NCBI GenBank assembly: GCA_949751835.1
Contig: CATKHK010000146.1
Span: forward strand, 1-57,157
Direction: 5' to 3'
Length of the DNA: 57,157 bases
From: Blepharisma japonicum
Lineage: Eukaryota > Ciliophora > Heterotrichea > Heterotrichida > Blepharismidae
The notes under the pieces were generated by a model, which searched no databases, was not told where the DNA came from, and worked only from the letters and a program-made list of their open reading frames with translations. The position numbers and the translations under genes are program-made. Each line of letters starts with the position of its first letter. Within the stretch, counting starts at the first letter, position 1. Of the stretch, positions 1 to 11,363 are shown in pieces.

Positions 1-150
1 TGGTTAGCTGTCTTTGAGAGCATATATTGCAATGAGAAGTAAAAGAATATTTGTTTACGGATTCAAAGAGTTTTTATAATTACTGAAGGTTATGCGAGTC
101 ATTTATTATTGCAAAGTACAAAGACTAAATCAGCGAGCTTAATTATGCCC

Positions 151-418
151 ACTTCAGCATCACTTCACTTCAACATCACATCACTTCAACATCATATCGC
201 TTCAACATCACATCGCTTCAACATCGCATCACTTCACGATGACATCACTTCACGATACCATCACTTCATCGTAACATCCCTTCAACATCACATCTCTTCA
301 ACATCACATCACTTCAACATCACACCATCATCACATCAACATCACATCACTTCAACATCACATCATCATCACATCACATCGCATCACATCAACATCACAT
401 CAGCATCTCATCGTCATC
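151..418. repeat. 16-bp tandem minisatellite
   Basis: About 16 imperfect tandem copies of a 16-bp unit, consensus ATCACTTCAACATCAC, with shortened 10-11 bp variants towards the right end. The open frame on the plus strand here (His/Ser/Thr-rich) is only the repeat being translated and is not called as a gene. The strand is C/A/T-rich with very few G. No function is visible. Confidence 0.9.
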
Positions 419-430
419 CACTCCAGCTTC

Positions 431-700
431 ACAGGCCAACAATTCTAAATTAACGAAGGTAAGTTTTCCTTCCGCCTCAATTCCGCTGCGACGACCTCCG
501 ATAGGCCTGCCTCGCAGGGAATCCAGCCCTTCCTCCGGACAATCAGCATTCTGATCATAGAGTCGCCGCCAGCTGACTCCCAAGGCTACTCACCCCATAC
601 GGCAGCTCAAGGCATGCTAAGGGTTAGAATTAAAGAGCCTGGGCCTTGGTTTAGCCCAGAAGCGACTTTTGCGATCAAGGTGGTTCGTCGTCGCAAAGGA
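431..700. other. GC-rich island, possible transposase HTH remnant or structured RNA
   Basis: This stretch is clearly richer in G+C than everything around it. On the minus strand about 67 codons are open (roughly 395-597, TGA read as Trp). The segment with W-R-R-L-Y followed by EEGLDSLRGRP and GGRRSG resembles the hinge after the helix-turn-helix of IS630/Tc1-type transposases. No DDE catalytic core follows. On the plus strand there are strong inverted repeats, for example TTTGCGA pairing with TCGCAAA near 667-697 and CTGGGC with GCCCAG near 638-659, so a structured RNA is an alternative. I could not match it to RNase P, SRP or spliceosomal RNA. Low certainty either way. Confidence 0.3.
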
Positions 701-789
701 CCTAAGAATTTACATATTTTTAGTATATAGACACAATAAAATTTAAATTTCATTTAAATTTGAATTAATAAGGATAAAAGACTTAGCAA

Positions 790-3288
790 TTAGGGTTTTT
801 GTGAAGAGTTTGGGCTGCGGTTTATAGTTGCTAATTCACTGGCTGAATCTCTGACTTCTCCCAGCTCGTATTGCAAAACTCTCTTGGTTTTTCGATATTT
901 CATATAAAAAAATATCCCAATTCCGCCTGCAAAAATAATCGCCAATATCAATCCCCAAATAATAACCCTTCTTTTCCACTGTGGCTCATGTGAAGTTACT
1001 ATAATTAGCGTTGGATTATAAGGAACATATCTCAGCAGCATATTATTTTCTCCTCCAATGGATGCTATGATATTCACATAAGATCTAAGTCCTCTTAACC
1101 TTATCTCGGTTCCACCTTTATCAGCTCCTCCTCGGCTTACCAGTTCTGCTTTTCCCATCATTTCTGCAGTATGAATTCCGCAAGCTGTCTGCATTTGAAC
1201 TGCTTCATCCTCAGTAGCGTAAATCTGATAAAGTACATTGCTGGGATACTCATATGGCCTTTCATTCTCATCGTCATATAAAATTTCGTCCCATTTTACA
1301 ACAACATGATGCTTTTTTCTTGTCCATTTAATGATTCCGTCACCTCCTGGCTTCAGCAGTTTTTTTTCTACATCTCCTGCCTTTGTTATTTTGGAAGTTA
1401 ATTGATAGCTAATACCGTTAAACCATGCAGAAGCATTCATAGATGTAACTGTGATGTAATAGACTCCTTTTGCATTGGAGATAGAGCCTCTCATTATCCC
1501 ATCAGTAAGTCTTGTGACAGAAATATCAGGGTTTTGGTCATAATTTACTGTCCAATTTGATGAGATATCTAGTTGAAAGACCCCTTCACAAGGAGCGACA
1601 AAGACGTCTAATCTTGATTTTTCATATGTTTCTATAGAATATTTATGGTGAACTACTGGGAATTTTAGTATATCAAATTGTGTCTGTCCAGGCTTGATAT
1701 GAGTAAACTGAGAACTAGATGCACAGAAGAGTTCAAAATCTCTCATAATTTCATTTTCTTTATTTGTAATATTTCCCACAATGGCAATATGAACCTGTCA
1801 TTTTGTGCTGGTCGGTGCAAATCCCATATATAGTTTATTATAAATTTTATCATAATCAATCTCGCTGAACTTATACTCAGAGTTTGTATTATCAGGGAAA
1901 TCTGTGCTTCTCCCTTCATTAAAATCAACATATACATCTGGATAAAAATCAGGGGATAAAGAAGTAAGTTGGCAATAAAAAGAATCATATGATGAAGTTT
2001 TATATTCAAAATACAAAGGATAAGACTTTATATTAGAAATGCTATATGTTTGTGGCCATCCATCTACTAGTTTTATATAGCGATTTCTGTATTGGACTAC
2101 AATTGAATAAGAAGTTTCATCAAAAGCATACACCCCAATATAATAAGTTCCTATAATAAACTTTGAATCAGAAGACCAAATCTTGATATGATCCACTTGG
2201 TATCTAGCTAAGCTAAACCAATTGCAATTATCTCTAGTAATATCTTTATTTAATCCTACATAAATATCTGGATCTCCGCTGTATGAAAAAATGGAGATGT
2301 CTAAATCTACTTTTTCTCCAACTTCAAACTCAAAATAATCCCATTTAGATCGGCTTAGGTGGCTTTTAAACGGGACTCCATTCAGCAGAGTTACATAATT
2401 AAAATCACTTCTTATCAAAATGGTATATGAATGTGTTCCATTTCTTGTTGAAGTTCCATTAGATAGCTCTTGTCTTACTGCAATTGTAATATTGCATCCA
2501 ATGCAAAAGTTTGGGTCATCCTTGCTTATGAAAATTTCATTTGGGTTAGAGCTTTGATAGCTTGACCATAAATAATCTTTTGGAGATGGCAGAAATTCAT
2601 GAATGTCTTCATTCTGTGGGACAGGCTTGATGCAAGCGTTTACAATTACTGAGATAGGAGTCAGAGAAATAATGATGTCAGCTTTCTTTTCCACATAATA
2701 GTAATAATAGTTCACTACTGTTGCATTTAAATAGCCAGTTTGAGCTTGACCTGGGGCTAATTTTGTAACAACTTCAGGGTTGCTTGTGGCTCTTATAGTA
2801 AAAGATGTTGGAGAAAATCCATATACCCCAACAATATATTTCCCTTTCATATTGGTAGGATTATTTGAAAAATATGCATCATCAGCCTTGATCAAAATAA
2901 CTTCACCTTGAGGAGTTTCTGATCGCCAGCTTCATTCTTCTTTTTTGGTTATTTTAGTGTTCCCTTTCGAAACATATAAGTCGGCGTCTCCAGAAAAAGT
3001 GGTCAAGACAAATAATAAATCAGTGCTTTCTTTGGGATTTTCGAAACTATAATAAACATATGCATTGTAATCAGTAGTCCCATGATAAGGCTCTCCATCT
3101 ACTAGCTCAATAATATCGGTTTGCTGCAAAATCAAGGGATATGATTCAGATGGAGAATTATCGTTGATAATTTTCTCTTTTTCATTGCCAAGCAATTCTG
3201 TTAAGGAATTAGAGCTACTCTCCAAGAATTTTGTTTCATTTCCCAAAGCATTACTTAAAAATAGCTGAAGCAATAAAAGTAAAGTCAT
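790..3288 (-). CDS. Secreted/type I membrane protein with PPC-like repeats
   Basis: An 832-residue protein in one exon, read through TGA (Trp) near 2932 and 1798. It starts with a hydrophobic signal peptide (about residues 1-16, leucine-rich). The ectodomain has several beta-sandwich units carrying the D-x-D-x-Y-V signature: GDADLYVSKGN, GDPDIYVGLNKD near residue 340, and YPDVYVDFNEG. These resemble bacterial pre-peptidase C-terminal (PPC) domains. One transmembrane helix near residues 775-800 is followed by a short basic cytoplasmic tail. No peptidase catalytic domain is visible, so the domains probably bind ligand or protein at the cell surface or in a vesicle. The family link rests on short motifs. 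TAA stop. Confidence 0.75.
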
Positions 3289-3493
3289 TTTTACGATTAT
3301 TAGAAATTACTGCTTTAGAAATGGTTTGAATTCCTTATTAAGCATTTAAAAAAAGTAATAAATTTTATTCTTTAAATTATATAATAATAAAGACTTTATA
3401 TGATTTTACTATTATTTCAATTTAAATATAATACAGATTTTGTGTGCTTATAGAAATTAATTATGAATTTGCCTAATTTTCAAGATAATTTAA

Positions 3494-4276
3494 ATGGAAA
3501 AACGATCAATTTTAAAAGAGGAATTTCAAAGCAATTCAATAGCTATCAGGGCAAAACTGAAATCAGTGCAAGAAAAGCTGAGTGTATTTAAGCAATATAA
3601 TGCTCCATTTAAAGCTGATGTATCAGATATTGTAATTAAAGAAGAGGAAGTTAGTAGATGCCCTTCAACAGACTCAACTCTTTTATCTATTTTAAGGCCA
3701 AACACAAATAATCCATCAGCAAAAAGGAAAAATAATAATGATACCGAATACAACGAAAAAATTATCTGCAGGAATGAGAAAAAATCTAGCATAGGTGATG
3801 GAGATAAGATGACACAATTTTTGAAATCTCTAGATTTAGAAAAATTTCAAGAAGTCTTTCAAAAGCAAATGGTCACTTTTCATGACTTAAAATTTTTAAC
3901 TAGAGAAGACTTAGCTGATATGAAAATCCCAATAGGCCCAAGAAATCGTATATTAAGAGCTTTAGGGAAAAGTGCTTCGAATTCAAGCTCTGGGACCCCT
4001 TCTCACTGTTTGACTGAAAATAATGATAACTACGAAATAAAGCCACAATTTTTTTCTAAACCTTCAACTCCAACTCAGAAGCACGTCACAATTTCTGACC
4101 AATCTCCAAGAACTTCCAACTATAATAACATTCTCAGGCCAGAAGTCGAAAACTTCTTGAATGAGTTAAACACTCTTAAGGCTCGTAAACCTCCCCTCTC
4201 ATCACGACCGATTCCGAATTCCCACGAAAAGGCTCAGCTAAAATTAAATCGATATAAGAATAAATTTACCTGTTAA
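3494..4276 (+). CDS. SAM-domain protein
   Basis: 260 residues. An N-terminal helical segment (residues 1-50) and a Ser/Asn-rich linker precede a sterile alpha motif at about 105-162: a short helix with FLKSLDLEKFQEVF, then LTREDLADMKI and GPRNRILRAL, which is the usual SAM order. SAM domains mediate protein or RNA binding, often by self-association. The remaining 100 residues are low-complexity and basic at the end. Partner and role cannot be told from sequence. The gene lies divergently, about 200 bp from the upstream membrane-protein gene. TAA stop. Confidence 0.8.
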   Translation: MEKRSILKEEFQSNSIAIRAKLKSVQEKLSVFKQYNAPFKADVSDIVIKEEEVSRCPSTDSTLLSILRPNTNNPSAKRKNNNDTEYNEKIICRNEKKSSIGDGDKMTQFLKSLDLEKFQEVFQKQMVTFHDLKFLTREDLADMKIPIGPRNRILRALGKSASNSSSGTPSHCLTENNDNYEIKPQFFSKPSTPTQKHVTISDQSPRTSNYNNILRPEVENFLNELNTLKARKPPLSSRPIPNSHEKAQLKLNRYKNKFTC

Positions 4277-4471
4277 AGTTTCCATAATTCACACAATAAT
4301 TATCAGTATCATTTTACTGCCTTTCTATAGACATTTTTCTTCCCTAATCGTTTCAATTCTAAGCTTGCAGGATTATTATAAATTATATATTTTATATTCC
4401 TGTCTTTCATTTATTTATGCTCCATATGTATTGGCTCAAAACTTGTTCCTGGCATAATTTAAATGTAATAA

Positions 4472-6562
4472 ATGAAAGAAAATAATTACACAAGAGAAAC
4501 AAGCCCAAATGTTACTAGATCATGACCTATGCTATCCATTTTAAATCACTTGAAACATATCAAACAATATGAGAGAAAATCTGTAAAAATCACCAAACGG
4601 GACAGAAAAAGGAAACTTGAGAATTTTTTTCACCTAAAAGAAGCAAGAAAAGCTCTGAAGAAAGGACAGATAATCAAAGTGTTTGACCCTGATAACTTGT
4701 TCAGAGTTTTCTGGGACGTTTTAATGCTAGCAATTACCACTTATCAATGCATAATAATTCCTTTTATTTTGTCATTCAATCCAATTCCAAACAGTGCTGT
4801 GCTCAGCACTATTCTAACAACAGAAATTTTATATTTTTTGGATATGCTGGTTCAAGTTAACACAGCTTACTTTATTTATGGAGCGTACATTATTGATCGA
4901 AAATCCATAATATGGAATTATGCAAAGGGTTGATTTATTTTGGATATTATTACATTTTCCCCAAACTTTATGTACTTATATGAAATGTCTTATATGCCTA
5001 TTGAAGGGGTTCATCTAAGAGATATTACGAGATATGATGCTTTAAATTATATATGGCTGCTCAAAATTGTAAGACTTGCGAAGATGAAAAAAATAATATA
5101 TTTGGTTGAGGACTCTTTATCAAGTCCTCAGTTTATTGCTATAATACAGATTCTTAAGTTTTTATTGGTAGCGATATTATGAGCGCATTGAATAAGCTGC
5201 ATAACAAATATTTTTTACGAAGATGCGCTATTACATTATGGAGATCTATATTCTATGTATAAAAAGCACGTTGGGGATAGATATTTGTTTATGCTTTATT
5301 ATGCATCTTTGACAATGACTTCTTGCGGCTTTGGAAGCTATTTCATTGTCTCTAATTTGCAAATGGTAAACGCGATGACAACAATGTTTTTTGAATGCTT
5401 GCTATTCGGCTTTTTAATAGGAAGTATTCAAACAGTAATCGGAAAACATACAGCTGACTACAAATATTGGGAAAGAATAGACAATCAATTGAGAAAATTT
5501 ATGTACAAAAAAGATATTCCAAAGCTACTCAGAGGGAAAATAACCCAATATATAATCTATTTAAGAAAAAGCAGCAAAAATAATTCTAATGACGATCAGA
5601 TTCTTAGCTGTCTCAGCTCTCAGCTTCGCGATGAAGTTTATATTCAAACTCGTGGGCAATCACTGACTGATTGTCCACCATTTGGAATATATCCTCCATC
5701 ATTTTTAAGGACCTTAGGAAGAAATCTAACAATTAAGATTCATGCTCCTTACGATTTAATTTTTAAAGAAGGAGAAATGAGTAATGATGTCTATTTCATT
5801 CAGAGTGGAATTGTGGAAATATATCATGAAGCGACGTGGACAGCTTTTAAACAGTTAAAAAAAGGGAAATATTTTGGAGAAATTTCTTTTTTTTTGGATT
5901 CCACACGAAGCGCTTCCGCGAGGTGCTTGGCATATAGCGAGCTACTAAGCTTAAGCCGATTATCAATGATAAGAATGTTTCTATCACGCCCTAATGAAAA
6001 AGAAATTACTGAGCTCTTAATAAAAGAATGCCAAGAAGACCTTTCAGCCCTGGGCATAAAATGCTATTTATGTTCAAAATCAGGACACATAGCTAGGGAT
6101 TGCGAACTATATAGATTTCAGATTGATCATGATATTGTTGTATTTATGGCTAACAAAGAAAAACATAAGTGAGGAAAGTTTGTCAATTTGAATGATAAAA
6201 TAAAGAAAAAGATAGAAAGAAAAAGAAAAGACGCTAATATAATGCAGCATTTTTCACTTCAAAATATAAGCGGCAGAAGTGAGCCAAAATTTAAAAGAGA
6301 GTCAATCAAACAGAAAGCAGAAAAACTATATATTGAAAAAGATTTAAATGGAAACTGCTCACAATTAGAATTAATTCAAGAAGAAAGCAATGATGAGCCA
6401 GAAGAAAGTACAGCTGTACTGCCTGAAAATATGAGATTTAGAGAAATATTTCTTAAAAATTCTATAAAAATGCGAACTCATAAACAACTTTCAGTCAACG
6501 TCCCAGATTTGCCTGATCTGGAAGGTGATCAGCTCGAAGACTTTTTAGATTCGCCATACTAA
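4472..6562 (+). CDS. Cyclic-nucleotide-gated K+ channel with CCHC zinc knuckle
   Basis: 696 residues once TGA is read as Trp (several positions, including 4523, 4934, 5180 and 6170). The start at 4472 is preferred over 4529 because the frame stays open back to an ATG next to an in-frame TAA. Order: cytosolic N-terminus; six transmembrane helices from about residue 80, with a sparse S4 (R and K around RLAKMKK); a pore loop near 278-292 reading T-M-T-S-C-G-F-G-S, a K+-type GFG filter; a C-linker; a cyclic-nucleotide-binding domain near 430-520 (FKEGEMSNDVYFIQSG, then GKYFGEISFF and STRSASARC); then CYLCSKSGHIARDC at about 530, a perfect C-x2-C-x4-H-x4-C knuckle. The tail is Lys/Glu-rich. In ciliates, CNG/HCN-type K+ channels help set ciliary excitability (family knowledge). 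The knuckle is unusual. Confidence 0.9.
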
Positions 6563-7342
6563 CTACACATAAAGGAAACATATTCTAGTACTCCAGATCC
6601 TTGAAAAATTAAAATAATTATTTGCTTTACTTATTGATGCTTTATATTCAGCAATTTAATTTACGGATAGTATTATAGCAAATAAAATAAGAGAGTTAGA
6701 AAAGCTTAATATAGAGTAATTATTATAAATCTTATTTTTGTATTGGAAAATGATGTTTCTTAACAGCCAAAATGAAAAAAATTTATAAATAGCTTATGAA
6801 ATATAAATAGATAAACTTCACCTTCTTTAGCATATTTAATGAAAGGTTATTAAAGAGCTAGTTTAAATAATGCAGGAATGTTTAGTCTAAGCTTTCCTCT
6901 AAATTTGTCAAAATCTCTGCCAATACTTACTAGTTGTAATCACTTTATTTCCATCTACTCTGTCTTTTCTTCAAGTCTCAGCTTTGGTATCTTTTTATAA
7001 TTTAATTCACTGCTCTATTCACTATGAAGGGACTTGCCACTCCATTTTAGCTTCGAGAGTTCATACTGTTATTATACATACAAAATTAGAAGCTTGAGGG
7101 GTATTTGAAATACTTTCAATAAATTGCTTATGCTGAGGAGATCAGAGACAAATTATTATAAAACTTAAATAAGATGATTTCTTTAACATATAGGTATTTA
7201 GATTAGGATTTTTAAGACTAAAAAATTAATTTTACTTATAATTCACTATTAATATAAAAATACACATTTAAAGCTAGCAACCATTTGCTGATTTTATTTT
7301 TATGTTGAACTAATTACGAAATATGGATATCTAATAAATTCA
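6563..7342. other. Intergenic, no gene recognised
   Basis: AT-rich DNA between the CNG channel and the DUF2817 gene. A CT-rich patch at about 6880-7000 gives a short coding-like stretch on the minus strand (6899-6994, 31 codons with TGA as Trp, Trp- and Lys-rich) closed by stops on both sides. It may be a relic exon, but I cannot assign it. No tRNA or other RNA was recognised. Confidence 0.5.
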
Positions 7343-8491
7343 ATGAATCGATCCTATCAAAAATGCAGAGAACTCTTCTTAAACTCCTCTAGCAAACTTC
7401 CTCTAACTATTCAAAGATCAAGCTATGACCTTCCTTACTGCGATCCTTATGGCAAGCCAGTAAGCACTGACTTTATCAAAATTTATAAAAATTCACCCCC
7501 AAAAAAATGACTTCTCCTCACAAGTGGAGTGCATGGACTTGAGCTATTCTTTGGCAGCGCAGTCCAATCACATCTCTTACAGCAGATTTCTGAAGAAAAA
7601 TATCTTCTTCCCAGTGATGTAGGAATTATAATGGCTCATGCTTTAAATCCATGAGGATCAGCTTGGCTTAGAAGAGTCAATATCAATAATGTTGACCTTG
7701 GAAGAAACTTCATCTCAAATTTCCCTGAAATTTTGGAAAAATATAAAACTGATCCTAGGCACATAGAAGCACAGAAAATTTATCGAGATATTGATGAAAT
7801 TATAAACCCTCAATCTTTTCCTCTATTAGGTGCAGCTGATTTGCTGAGAATTGGGTATTATTTCTGGAAATATGGAAAAAATAAATTTAACTTCGCAATG
7901 CTCTCTGGGCAGAGGTTTAAACAGAGAGGAGCTCAATTCGCTGGGAAATCTATGGAGCTTGAGCATAAATCTTTTGAAGCTGAAATAGACAAACTTCTCC
8001 CGAAGGATTCTCAATTAGTTTATCATGTAGATTTACATACAGGATTGGGGGAAACTGGAAAGGAAACATTTGTTGTTGCTGATGAAGAGTCTAATAAAGC
8101 AGCAATAGAAATTTTTGGAAAAAAGAAGGTGAGTTTTAATACAATTTTAGGAGGAGAAGTTGACGGAGCTTTGATATCAGGCTTGAAACGAGCTCAAAAA
8201 ACTGACGCAAAATGGCTTGCTTTTACTTTTGAAATTGGAACAACCCCTATTTATAAATCTTACTTAGCTGTAAGAAATGAAGCTATTTGGCACAATCAGC
8301 AGCTATGGATAGAGGATTTTTCAAGGAAAGAAATTCAAGGTATTAATACCGATTATTATTTAAATCACCGAACTAAAAAAGAGATACTTGATAATTTTTG
8401 CCCAAGTAGTAAAGAATGGCAAAACTCAGCAGTTTCTGTAGGTTTTAGTGGGGTTTCTTCAGCTATTAATTATTTAGCATCCTATAAGTAA
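7343..8491 (+). CDS. DUF2817 / M14-like zinc metallohydrolase
   Basis: 382 residues, with TGA as Trp at 7508 (residue 56) and near 7652. The start is the first ATG in the open frame. The protein follows the DUF2817 pattern, a branch of the M14 carboxypeptidase fold: S-G-V-H-G-L-E gives the first zinc ligands (H64, E67); then F-G-S-A-V-Q, H-A-L-N-P-W-G, and R-R-V-N-x-N-N-V-D-L-G-R-N-F; V-D-L-H-T-G gives the third ligand, H232. Such enzymes are expected to cleave peptide or amide bonds, but the substrate is unknown. No signal peptide is seen, so it is probably cytosolic. Length fits the family. TAA stop. Confidence 0.85.
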
Positions 8492-8604
8492 ATGCACTAT
8501 TATTAGAAACTTTTTAAAGAGATGTGTTTATCCAAAATATTAATAATATTTAAACTTTAAATGAAAAATCTAAATTAATGTTAAAATAAAAATCAGCTTA
8601 TTTT

Positions 8605-9522
8605 TTATTTTTTCGCTGATTTTTCATTCGCTTTTTGACCGCTTTTTTCTATAGATTTAGCAGCTGGAGTTGATTGCTTTGGCGTTTGCTGCTTTTGTTG
8701 CTTTTGTTGGGGAGTTTGTTGCTTTTGTTGAGGAGTCTGCTGCTTTTGTTGAGGAGTCTGCTTTTGGCTAGGGGTTTGCTGTTTTGGCTGAGGAGTTTGC
8801 TGTTTTTGTGGATTTTCTTGCTTTTGAGGTGTCTTTTGCTGTTGTTTCTGAGGTTGAGCCTTTCCTTCTTGCCCTTTCGATTGCTTTTGTGGTTTTCCAG
8901 CAGATGGTGGGCCTCCTTCTCTTTTTTTGGGCAGCTCTTGTTCGCTCTCACTACTTTCCTCATCGCTGTCTTTTTCTTCACCACTATCGCTTTTATTTTC
9001 TTCCTCACTCTCCTCTTCGCTTCCACCTTCTTCGTCGCTGGAAGACTCAGGCTCTGCTTGAGATTTAGGTTTTACTTGAGTTTGCGGCTTGGCTTGGATT
9101 TTATCTTTCTTTTGACCATCATTTACTTTAGGTTTTTCTTCTTCGCTTTCGCTTTCACTTTCTTCCTCACTTATCTCTCCTTCCTCCTCATCTGATTCTT
9201 CACTGCTTTTGTGACTGTGTTCTAGCTCGAAATAGCCTATAAGAGAAACTTCGCCAGGTCCTTGGAGAGAGAAAACTGGGGAAGATTCAGCTTCAAAATA
9301 AAGATTGAGTTGGGATGAGTCTGAAGATTTCTTATCTAGATTTGCAAGTGGATATGTTTTGTCTTCAACAGTAACAAAGATTGTGTTAAGTCCTTCAGGT
9401 CCATTTGGATGGAGAATACATTTGGAGATGTGAAGAAGATTAGTTTTTGCTTCTTTCTGTCCTAGGGTATAGTTGCTGCCTTGCTTTAAAGAAGTAGCCC
9501 AAAACATATTTTTTATAGCCAT
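8605..9522 (-). CDS. Nucleoplasmin-like histone chaperone
   Basis: 305 residues. Residues 1-105 form a nucleoplasmin-like domain: M-x(5)-M-F-W-A-T near the start, G-x-x-Y-T-L, L-H-I-S-K-C-I-L, then L-N-L-Y-F-E and G-P-G-E-V-S-L-I-G-Y-F at its end, as in the N-termini of FKBP39/46 and plant HD-tuin deacetylases. There follow acidic Glu/Ser blocks (about 108-200), typical histone-binding tracts, and a Lys/Gln/Pro/Thr-rich tail with tandem TPQQKQQ repeats. No FKBP prolyl isomerase domain follows, unlike fungal and insect FKBPs. Likely a nuclear or nucleolar histone chaperone. Long opposite-strand frames across the repeats are shadows. Confidence 0.82.
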   Translation of the reverse strand: MAIKNMFWATSLKQGSNYTLGQKEAKTNLLHISKCILHPNGPEGLNTIFVTVEDKTYPLANLDKKSSDSSQLNLYFEAESSPVFSLQGPGEVSLIGYFELEHSHKSSEESDEEEGEISEEESESESEEEKPKVNDGQKKDKIQAKPQTQVKPKSQAEPESSSDEEGGSEEESEEENKSDSGEEKDSDEESSESEQELPKKREGGPPSAGKPQKQSKGQEGKAQPQKQQQKTPQKQENPQKQQTPQPKQQTPSQKQTPQQKQQTPQQKQQTPQQKQQKQQTPKQSTPAAKSIEKSGQKANEKSAKK

Positions 9523-9761
9523 TATAAATTCTAGATTTTTGCCCCCATTTAGTTTTTTAGTTGTCTTGAGGGCTTGATCTAAACAATAATGTACTTAAAA
9601 ATAGAAATAATTTATATGAAAAGGCTTCGACAGTTTTGCTATTATATTTTTAGGATCTTGCTTATTTTAAAAGAAATAAGGAGCAGCCATTTTAAAATCA
9701 TTTAATTAGCAAATCATTTTAATCATCTCAACAATATTTAAATTATTTGAGAATTACCGTT

Positions 9762-10571
9762 TTAAGCCAAGGCAGGAAAAGCATTTGCATCTGCGAAATT
9801 AGGAGGCTGTGGGGCAGCTTTTCTTTGTCCTTTATACTCCCTTTTTTCTCCTCTTTCAGCTCTTTCTCCTCTTTCTCCCCTTTCTCCTCTTTCTCCCCTA
9901 TCTCCTCTCTCTTTTCTTTCTTTTCTCTCTCCTCTTTCTCCTCCTTTTCCTTGCTCTTGTTCTCCTTCGCCTTTTTTATTATACCCGCCTTGTTTGCGTC
10001 GGATTCCTTTGTTAATTCTAAAGCGCAAATACTCGTCCTTTGGGGCTTCCTCAGTTTTCTCTTCATCCTCTGGCTTAGCAGTGCCAAAATATTCATCTAA
10101 AGTGATGTAGTTTTCTTTTGGCTTCTCTTCAACGACTTCTTCAGCAGGAGTTTCTTCCTTTTTGCCTTCTTCTTCAGGCTTAGCCTCAACCTCTTCTTTA
10201 GGTTCTTCTTGTGGTAAATCTGTAGGCTTTCCCCAATTATGCCCACCTGCACCTTCCTTTTTGGCATCTTTGCCTCGGTAGGCTTGTCTTTGTTTTCTGT
10301 CGTCACTAGGTGCTTCTCGCCTGCCCTTTTCTTGGGTTTTGGACTCTTTGGAAGCTGGAATTGGAGCTATTGGCTGTTGTGGCTTTGGCTGGGATGGGGT
10401 TTTCTTAGAATCCTTAGCCTGCTTTGATTGGGCTTCGGACTTTGAAGCTTGGCCAGTCTGCTTTTCAGAGTTAGAAGATACTTTTTTTGCCTCAGGCTTT
10501 GTTTTAGGGGCCTCTTCTGTATCATCATCGAGAAGAGAAAAGATATTGCCCTTTTTGACTGAGTGCTCCAT
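9762..10571 (-). CDS. SERBP1/Stm1-like ribosome-binding protein
   Basis: 269 residues, highly charged and disordered. It has the family landmarks in order: N-terminal N-I-F-S-L-L-D-D-D; a Lys/Gln/Pro-rich segment; the GGHNWGKPTDL motif near residue 110; I-T-L-D-E-Y-F near 150; an Arg/Gly/Glu repeat (R-G-E-R-G repeated, about 210-245) like an RGG box; and a C-terminal P-N-F-x-D-x-N-A-F-P-A-L. SERBP1, Stm1 and Habp4 bind idle 80S ribosomes and mRNA and protect dormant ribosomes (family knowledge). It is transcribed in the same direction as the nucleoplasmin-like gene downstream, 239 bp away. Confidence 0.82.
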   Translation of the reverse strand: MEHSVKKGNIFSLLDDDTEEAPKTKPEAKKVSSNSEKQTGQASKSEAQSKQAKDSKKTPSQPKPQQPIAPIPASKESKTQEKGRREAPSDDRKQRQAYRGKDAKKEGAGGHNWGKPTDLPQEEPKEEVEAKPEEEGKKEETPAEEVVEEKPKENYITLDEYFGTAKPEDEEKTEEAPKDEYLRFRINKGIRRKQGGYNKKGEGEQEQGKGGERGERKERKERGDRGERGERGERGERAERGEKREYKGQRKAAPQPPNFADANAFPALA

Positions 10572-11363
10572 TTATTTTATCCACTCATTGCTTAAGGTTT
10601 CGCACTCTCTAGCTCATCAGGAAAAGTATAAAGCTGCCTAAATACTTTGAGGAAATTATAGAAAAATTTAAATTAAATTTTTCAAAATAGCTTTAAATGA
10701 GCAAGTTTTTAAAATGTTAGAGAATTTCATTAGAAAAATAAAAATAAATAATAAATCATATGAAGGCAATAATAGAATTTGCTGAATATAAGATAATTGA
10801 TTTATTTTAATTAGTGCGAAAATTGTTTATTTGTTAATTAAAGAAATTATACAATGAGCTGTATTCAGCTTACCCTTGTGATGAAATTTCGAAGATAACA
10901 AGTGAAAAGTATGGTATACAAACGAGGAGTTAGCCTGAAAAACTATTGTCTGAGCAAACATACAGTTTGAATTGGTAGCTCTAGCCCAGGCTTTAAATAA
11001 TTTGCTGACTCTTGAAATTTATATAGTTGTTGGATGAATTTGAAATAGCATTAAGCAAATATGAAATATTAGCCAATTACTAAAAAAACAATTCAGGAAG
11101 CCAAAAATAATTATTGGATACTCCTATAAAAGTATTCACATATAAAGCGAGACCTTCAAAAATGCTCAAGACTAATTATGAAATTTCTCCGGACCAAAAA
11201 TTTCATTTTCTTAAATAAAGCCGATTTAAAAATTCCTAAGTTTAAAAATTGTCTTGGGCACTTCTTTAGTTGCTAAGATTAAGCAATAAAATAGAGCCTA
11301 TTTTTATATTTCATTGGATTATTTAAATTAGCTGGTAATTTACCGACATAAATTCATAATCTG
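10572..11363. other. Intergenic, weak box C/D-like candidate
   Basis: No protein-coding gene is evident. The only pattern noticed is GTGATGA at about 10879-10885 followed by CTGA near 10937 and again near 10952, the layout of a box C/D snoRNA, but no convincing terminal stem closes it. The rest is AT-rich and featureless, including the upstream region of the MFS gene. Confidence 0.35.

Noticed and set aside
109-453. 114-codon His/Ser/Thr-rich frame
   Set aside because: It is the translation of the 16-bp minisatellite.
600-640. Telomere-like CTAAGGGTTAG
   Set aside because: A single isolated match, not a tandem array, and it does not repeat as a telomere or a telomerase RNA template would.
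8649-10100. Several long open frames opposite the nucleoplasmin-like and SERBP1-like genes
   Set aside because: They are shadows of Lys/Glu/Gln-rich repeats; the Leu/Phe/Ser-rich products have no motifs.
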